DNA from: Sphagnum magellanicum
Lineage: Eukaryota > Streptophyta > Sphagnopsida > Sphagnales > Sphagnaceae
Direction: 5' to 3'
Assembly: GCA_021904315.1 (NCBI GenBank)
Contig: CM038922.1
Span: 9,027,347 to 9,091,346 of the forward strand
Length of the DNA stretch: 64,000 nucleotides
The position numbers and the translations under genes were made by a program. The notes beneath the pieces are model-generated. The model made no database searches. It was not told the origin of the DNA and saw only the letters and a program-made list of their open reading frames with translations. Of this stretch, positions 58,044 to 64,000 are shown piece after piece. How positions within the stretch are numbered: the first letter of the stretch is position 1; each line of letters starts with the position of its first letter.

Positions 58044-60373
58044 TCATAATGCATTCTTGTCCACCATATCTACTATCAAACTATGAACAATCTTGGAATC
58101 AACAACTAAGTGGATCTTGATGGGACAATTATGAAGATGGCTAAACACATGCCCAGAAGATGTGTTTGCATTTAGCACCTCAAGCAATTGCTGATTATGA
58201 ATTACCTTTATTTGTTGCTTGTGCTTTGGAAGTTCCACATCAAACATGTCTAATATCTTGTTCTAAAAAACTATCCTCAATATTAACATGTTCCATACTT
58301 GGTTTTGGGGCTTACACCATCATTTTTTTTTGAGTAGCATTGACATAATCAGTAGCATGTGGTTTCCCCAAACCAAGAACGCTAGCAATGACATCAAATC
58401 TTTGTTGGGTAACATTAGTACCATGAACAATGTCAAGTACACCACCTCCTTCATCACTAGGAAGAAGTGAATCAATAAAAATTGCATCAACCAAATCTTA
58501 AATTTGAAAATCCTATAGAGAAAAATTAAAAAGCAATAGGAAAAAATTAACTAAAAATAAAAACAAAAATACTATCACCAATAGATACAACATGTACAAA
58601 AACATCATTAGCAACAATTGATATTTCCTAGGTAAGAACATTTGAATTAGTAAAAACCAAATCAATATGGTTATACTTCCTAAAAATAAATAAAAATTAG
58701 AAACCAAAAACAAAACAAAAGATCAAAGAAGGACAAATAATGGTTGTTCAATCTTTTCAAATGCCTCCTTTTCCTCATTGAAAGTTTTGTCATATCAAAG
58801 AAGACAAGTGCCCTTCAATTCACCAAAAATGATACATTGCAAAGCTTTGTTCTTTAAATGTCTATCAATTTGATTATACCTACAAACATACAACAAAACA
58901 ATACATGAAAACCTTGAATGAAATCACAAATTAACAAAAACAACAAATAAACTTCAAAACAAAATACAAAGCAAGAAAAAAATGGGAAGTAAGATGTAAG
59001 ATCTTGATGATTTGTCACTTCCATATTGTATTTTCATGGAACAAGAGCTTCTTTGATTCAAATTACCCCAACCTTTTAGCCATTTTTGTTTGACAATTTT
59101 TTTTCTTTCAAAGAATAAAATCACAAGTCATATTGTCAAAAATCAGTCGTAAATGATTATAGCCAACCGAAAATGTAATGAACCAAACATCATCATTCTT
59201 CTTCCATTTAAGTTTGAGCCATAAAAACAATGAGTGAGGACTTGAATTATCATTAGGCCAGACAATAGGATGTTGATGGGATAATTTTTTGAAGGTTGCA
59301 ATGACATCATCCACAAGGCAATCAACAAGAGGCCTATGCCAATTTGCTGAAAATTTTGTAATATTGATTTTTCAAAATTTAGAAACTCTTTGTCAAAATT
59401 TAAATACCAAACTAGTAGGCACTTACACCAAAGAAAACTCTTCAAAGTCCACATTCTTGAATTTAGAGCACCTTCTTATGAAGAAATTCCTCATGCAAAA
59501 ATACCCAAAGCATAGATTGAGTCCAACAAGAAATGTTGGTTGACAAATTGGTTACATTAACATCTTCTATTGTTCTTGAAGAGAAAAGACATTAGACTTC
59601 TTTATAAACTTCCCAAGACTAGCATTAGAAACATGAAATGTAGCTTCATCACCTATTATCTTCATCTCAAATGATACTTCAAATTAATAAAGACATTGAA
59701 AGGAATTATCAAAATTACAATCTGATGATTCTACCATTATTTAATAAGCCTACCAATATTTCTAATCAAGGATTGGATGTTGTGCAATACAAAAAAAAAA
59801 TTACAAGAAAAACCTAATAAAAACATTAAATATCAAAATCACAAAATAAGAACTTGTAAAATGAAACAACAAAACAAAAAATAATTCAAAAGAAAAAAAT
59901 AAAAGACTAAAACTCTTGATAGGAAGGTATAAATTACCATTTTTTTGTGTGTTGAAGATTAAACAAAAATAGCATATCCACAAGTACCACTACAATGTCT
60001 TCCCTTTTAGACAAGTTTGCAATGAACTTTTGAATATCATAACCTTGAAACTTCCTTAATTCATTGAACACATATTTTACCCATAGTTCCACATGTCTAT
60101 TGGCCCTAAGAATGGTGAATTAGGGCTATACAAGTTTATAAAAATATTAGGATCAACATCTTCTTTAGTAAAGTGAGCAAAATCAACAAATTCAAATTGT
60201 TGTAAGTATATGTCAAATCCATCATCAAACCACAAGATATCATCATTTACAAACTTACAAAGAGAAGGTGTGCATGGTGCAACATGGCTAGACCCAAATC
60301 TAGGAGCTTCAACACTAAAGAAAGGGTTGAGTTGACTAAATAACAATTCATGGACAACTATTAACCAATTCAA
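58044..60373 (-). other. Unidentified decayed coding region
   Basis: Several minus-strand pieces with protein-like composition follow one another: LVVDSKIVHSLIVDMVDKN (58044-58247), DAIFIDSLLPSDEGGGVLDI and IASVLGLGKPHATDY (58312-58494), HPIVWPNDNSSPHSLFLWLK (59108-59314), and SLCKFVNDDILWFDDGFDIY with VDFAHFTKEDVDPNIFINLY (60077-60373). They resemble a broken transposon-type protein but I cannot name the family. No terminal repeats were seen. Confidence 0.35.
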
Positions 60374-60571
60374 TTCTAATAGGACTCACTACAAAGTTTT
60401 TTGGAAGTTGGTTCATCTTCATGAAACATTAAAAAACATAATCTACAATGGATAAAAAAGGAACAAAGAAAAATGCTTAAGATGTTTTGTCATTTGTTTC
60501 ATATTTGGCTGTTTAAAAAATCAATACATACGTCGCAAAACAATATTCACATGTTGAGTTTCCCTATTTTA

Positions 60572-60783
60572 TAATGGGTTCACACTTGGGCCAACAGCAC
60601 AGGCCACACTAGTTATAACCATATATAACTAATCTCAAGTTTCAACACCAGCCAACATATCATCTTTCAAAAATCCTCATATAAAAAATAGACATATTAC
60701 CTAGGGGCCAAAATCCATTAAGCTACTATACTCTATATTGAACCTAAACACAATATCCTTGCTTTGGTAAGCAAGGCCAAGAA
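60572..60783. mobile_element. MITE-like element, family A, copy 3 (partial)
   Basis: From 'ctaatctcaagtttcaacac' through 'cctcatataaaaaatagaca' and 'atatccttgctttggtaag' to 'caaggcca' it follows copy 1. The 5' third is replaced or heavily degraded ('aatgggttcacacttgggcc'). Confidence 0.55.
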
Positions 60784-61018
60784 ACAAACCACCTTCCTTC
60801 ATAGATAGATTTTTGGCAAGTTATGACTTCAGACCTACTACAGCTAAAATAGGAAATGTATCATGAACCCTAAAACCTAAACCCCACAAAAAATAATAAT
60901 AATAATAATAAATCTCTGATTATGATCACAATTCACCCGGTAACACATTCCTCAATGAAACCTGATGAACATTCCTTCTCAAAAATGCGGACCAAATGAA
61001 AAAAAGCTAAATCGTCTC

Positions 61019-61684
61019 TTAATCTCTGGACCTTCCAAGGAGACAATAGAAGTCGCTGCTGCTGGTGGCTCGGGGAAATGAGCCCACAGGGGAAATCCCG
61101 GGAAGTCCCCGCGAGAATAAGGCCGAGAGGATCCGGGAGAATGGGTTCGATTCGATGATGCCAGGAAATGAGGTCCGCGAGGAGAACCGGACAGAGTTGC
61201 CGGACAGAGAGGTGTTTGAGCTGACACAGACAATGCCGCTTGATGCACCTCCACGGTCGTTTGACGCGACGGAGTTTGGGGGATGTCCCTGATCGCCGCT
61301 TTCAGGAGAATTTGAGCCGACAGAACTGTCGCTCAGTGCACTAAGTCCAGGGTTGTTTGAACAAATGGAGCCTCCACCGCCAGAATTGTTTGATCCCGCA
61401 ACAAAGCTTGAAGGACCGCTGCCTTCAACTCCAGGATTGTTTGAGTCAACGGAGCTGTCGCTTGGTGGACCTCTAGGGTTGTTTGAGCTGACAGAGCTTG
61501 GGGGATCCCGACCGCGACCCCTAGGATTATATGAGGCGACGGATCTGTCGCTTCGAGGGGTTGAGTTTGAATCGACAGAGCTGTTCCCTGCAATCTGTGC
61601 ATTTACGGAGTTCGATCCACCAGAGGAACGCGTCCTAGTGGTGTCCTCCTCGATCAGCTCCTGGATGAAACGGTTGATGTCCAT
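61019..61684 (-). CDS. Hypothetical Ser/Asn/Gly-rich protein, 221 codons
   Basis: Starting at ATG 61684 the frame reads MDINRFIQELIEEDTTRTRS. It then gives a low-complexity stretch in which SSVxSNNPxG-like units recur about eight times (SSVDSNNPG, SSVGSNSPE, SVASYNPRG and others), followed by SFPGIIESNPFSRIL and a stop at 61019. The block is sharply more GC-rich than its surroundings. The acidic N-terminal helix looks like a genuine protein start, but no domain follows. An open plus-strand frame (61353-61862) overlaps with a periodic LFELTEL/GLFESTEL peptide, so either strand may just read a degenerate minisatellite. It could be a truncated gene. Confidence 0.35.
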   Translation of the reverse strand: MDINRFIQELIEEDTTRTRSSGGSNSVNAQIAGNSSVDSNSTPRSDRSVASYNPRGRGRDPPSSVSSNNPRGPPSDSSVDSNNPGVEGSGPSSFVAGSNNSGGGGSICSNNPGLSALSDSSVGSNSPESGDQGHPPNSVASNDRGGASSGIVCVSSNTSLSGNSVRFSSRTSFPGIIESNPFSRILSALFSRGLPGISPVGSFPRATSSSDFYCLLGRSRD

Positions 61685-64000
61685 GTCTAACCTAGTGTGC
61701 CTGCTGCTTGTAGACAAACCGGATCACAATCAATTTCCACGTCCAGCCGCTTGTGGTTTTGAGCTCCAAGGATTTATACATGCACACAAGAGTTTACGAA
61801 TTAGCATAATAACTTTTAAAACTTATAGCCCCTGCACAACACCAACAATGGATATTGCGTGAGCTGGTCCCTTTTTTCTCTGCATTAGTTTGCAACCAGG
61901 GCCGTATAAAAACCATGGAGATGTCAAACAACTTGCAGGGATGATCATCCTAGTGCAATGGAAAGTTTGAGAAATATTTGAGCCAAACTACACTACCTTC
62001 GACACCATCCGGTTCACCTCATGTGTCATCAACTACTGCCGAGATTTGTTCATCAGCTCTTGCCTCTACCCCCAAAATACCAGTAGTCTTTCCCGAGCAA
62101 TCCACAAAACTTAGATAAAGAGTTGGTCCAGAATTTCAAGATCCACTACAAGTCAATTTCCACCAAAAAATTCTGATAGCATGCAGCAGCCGCCTGGAGG
62201 TGCTCAACAGAACGTGAATTCACAAACCATGAATTTGTAAACAAGTCCATAAAGAATGGAATCCAGCATGCCATGCATCATGGCCAAACCAATATAATTT
62301 ATGCTTTGAAAACGAATTGGAGTGACAATCTTTTAGCTTAGAAAGAAATTCAAGGTTTTAGATTTATACTTCATAAGTTGGGGCTTGTAGCTACTTCAAT
62401 AACTTAACTCCGCACATTCTTACACCAACCATCTTCAAAGCTTGTATCTCTTTCAATCCCGAGAGATTCTTAACAAATTCTTCACAAGTACTGTGTAGCA
62501 CCAAGTTGAGAATCCATCATGATGCAAATTAGGAAAATTAAGAGCGTGAAAGGGTGTGACCTTTGAAATGATGCCCTAGGGCACATTCCCTAACATAGAG
62601 GCTATTGTGAAGTAGACAGGTAGGTTGTAAACTTGAGTAGTAAATGACAAAATCAGCCCTGGCAGTTGATTCTGCAATCTACAATGGGCTGTAAACCTGT
62701 CAAATTAGATCAGTAGGTTTGGACCAGTGTTGGGCCGGTAGTGATTTTTCAAGAGAACTTAAAATTGCAGGTATTCTATATTTATAACTTCGGTTAACCT
62801 TTTGGGTAAAGTTTTGAGTTTTTTTTTTAAAAATATTTCAGAACCTCCAGGTACAGTTCAATTTATTTTTTTCAATTCATGGTGGTTATTCAGTTGAACT
62901 GTACCTGGGGTTTAGGGTTGTTATTGAAATGGATGTCATTTTGAGGACAATTAAGGTTATGATTACAAGAAAAACATATACATCAGAGAAATCACCATGA
63001 ATTGGGAAAAATCAATTAAGCTCAAGTAGACAAAAATCAGAGCACATACACTAGAGAAATCAAATAGACAAAAATTAGAACTCAAAACTTAATGCACACA
63101 GAAAAAAAATTCAAACACACAAACTCAAAATGATGGCAGAAACTCTGAACCTTAAGAGTATCATCTAAGACACTAAAACTCAGGCAAGTACTGAGGATTT
63201 CCTGCACTGAAAAAAATGTGTGGGTAAAATGGTACTGAGTTTTACCCCAGTTCTATCACAATTGCTGATATTCACAGGTAAATGATCTAGATTGAGTTTT
63301 TAATATTTAGATCTTGTCAGGTCAGGTTCTTTATACATGTACCAAGAACCTTCAGTTTTAACACTTGGATCCAGGTACCTGCACAACACTGGTCTACCCT
63401 TACATGTATGGGATCATCAGGTCCAAAGAGGATTCCCTTTTTTATCCTCCAGAGAGCGCCTGATTCACTTCAGCTCCAATGATAGACTCCCATAGAAATC
63501 AAAACTCTCATAACAGTTTGGCACACACAGAAGATGTGTTCCCAACAAAAAATTATCAAGAAAATTCCACCAAGATTATTCAAAAGACTGAGGACAGAAT
63601 ATATCAAATCCTCCAATTTTGTCACAAAAATCCTCAAAAAAATCTCTCTACATGCAAGAGAACACCTCCTGCGTAAATCATCTTTCCAGAACAAAAGGTC
63701 AAGAAAGAGTGCAAATCCAAAATCACACATGGTGCCAAAAAAAAAACCTGAAGGTTTGCCATTCCTGTATCATAGCTTTCACATCCTCTATATTCCTGTG
63801 CTCGATCATAGCACACTATTCTCACAGGCAAGCTAGTGTAATCTAATGCACACTCTATTGACCACCCTTGGCATAGGCATAAGGATCAGCATCAGACTGC
63901 TCAGGTAGCACTTCAGGCACATGCAACTTATGAAAACTCAACTTCTGCTGTGGCAGATTACCACCAGCAACAGCAGTAAGATCAGTATCTACCAGCACAG
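61685..64000. other. Intergenic DNA at the right edge; hairpin at 62847-62908
   Basis: CCAGGTACAGTTCAA (62847-62861) pairs perfectly with TTGAACTGTACCTGG (62894-62908). The surrounding 62690-63390 is rich in CAGGTTC/GAACCTG words, like 820-1340, so it is probably the same diverged repeat. Short frames at 63470-63846 have no motif. No gene is supported up to the edge. Confidence 0.45.

Overview
This window is nuclear DNA from a land plant. It is AT-rich, gene-poor and full of decayed transposable elements, with three recognisable plant genes in 64 kb. A gymnosperm is my best guess. That rests on long repeat-filled intergenic DNA, old and much-diverged LTR elements that can still be recognised, and a divergent plastid jasmonate-pathway protein. 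It is an inference from style, not a proof. No bacterial, organellar or viral-genome features were seen.

Layout. 1-2.5 kb: dispersed repeat and a short inverted-repeat element. 3.0-4.84 kb (+): a four-exon allene oxide cyclase gene with a TATA box and transit peptide. 5.5-17.35 kb (-): an old Ty3/gypsy element with both LTRs, a tRNA-Met primer site, gag, protease, RT, RNase H and integrase remains. Four later elements are nested in it: three MITE-like elements and a solo LTR with perfect 5-bp target duplications. 17.35-26.7 kb: AT-rich DNA whose one clear structure is a 1.2-kb field of short degenerate CTAGG/GGCTAC repeats. 26.7-27.9 kb: a pair of about 250-bp elements in inverted orientation plus a short third copy. 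28-38.7 kb: dispersed and tandem repeats. 38.7-41.2 kb (-): a hAT-type transposase relic split by a second solo LTR of the same family, again with a perfect 5-bp target duplication. 41.5-42.4 kb: a tandem repeat and a hairpin.

44.4-45.8 kb (+): a probable small secreted peptide gene. It has a signal peptide exon and an exon ending in a PSY-like sulfated-tyrosine peptide motif, with an 18-bp perfect hairpin just after the TATA box. 48.6-54.0 kb (-): a complete 12-exon TIC40 gene (chloroplast inner-envelope co-chaperone) whose exons join in frame to 453 codons. 55.96-56.30 kb (+): a zinc-finger-like reading frame with two in-frame TGA codons. 58-60.4 kb: an unidentified coding relic. 61.0-61.7 kb (-): a GC-rich Ser/Asn/Gly-rich reading frame.

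Two of the genes are chloroplast-related (AOC in the stroma, TIC40 at the inner envelope), but nothing suggests shared regulation; they are more than 40 kb apart on opposite strands. All exon boundaries were read by eye from GT/AG sites, reading phase and family similarity recalled from memory.
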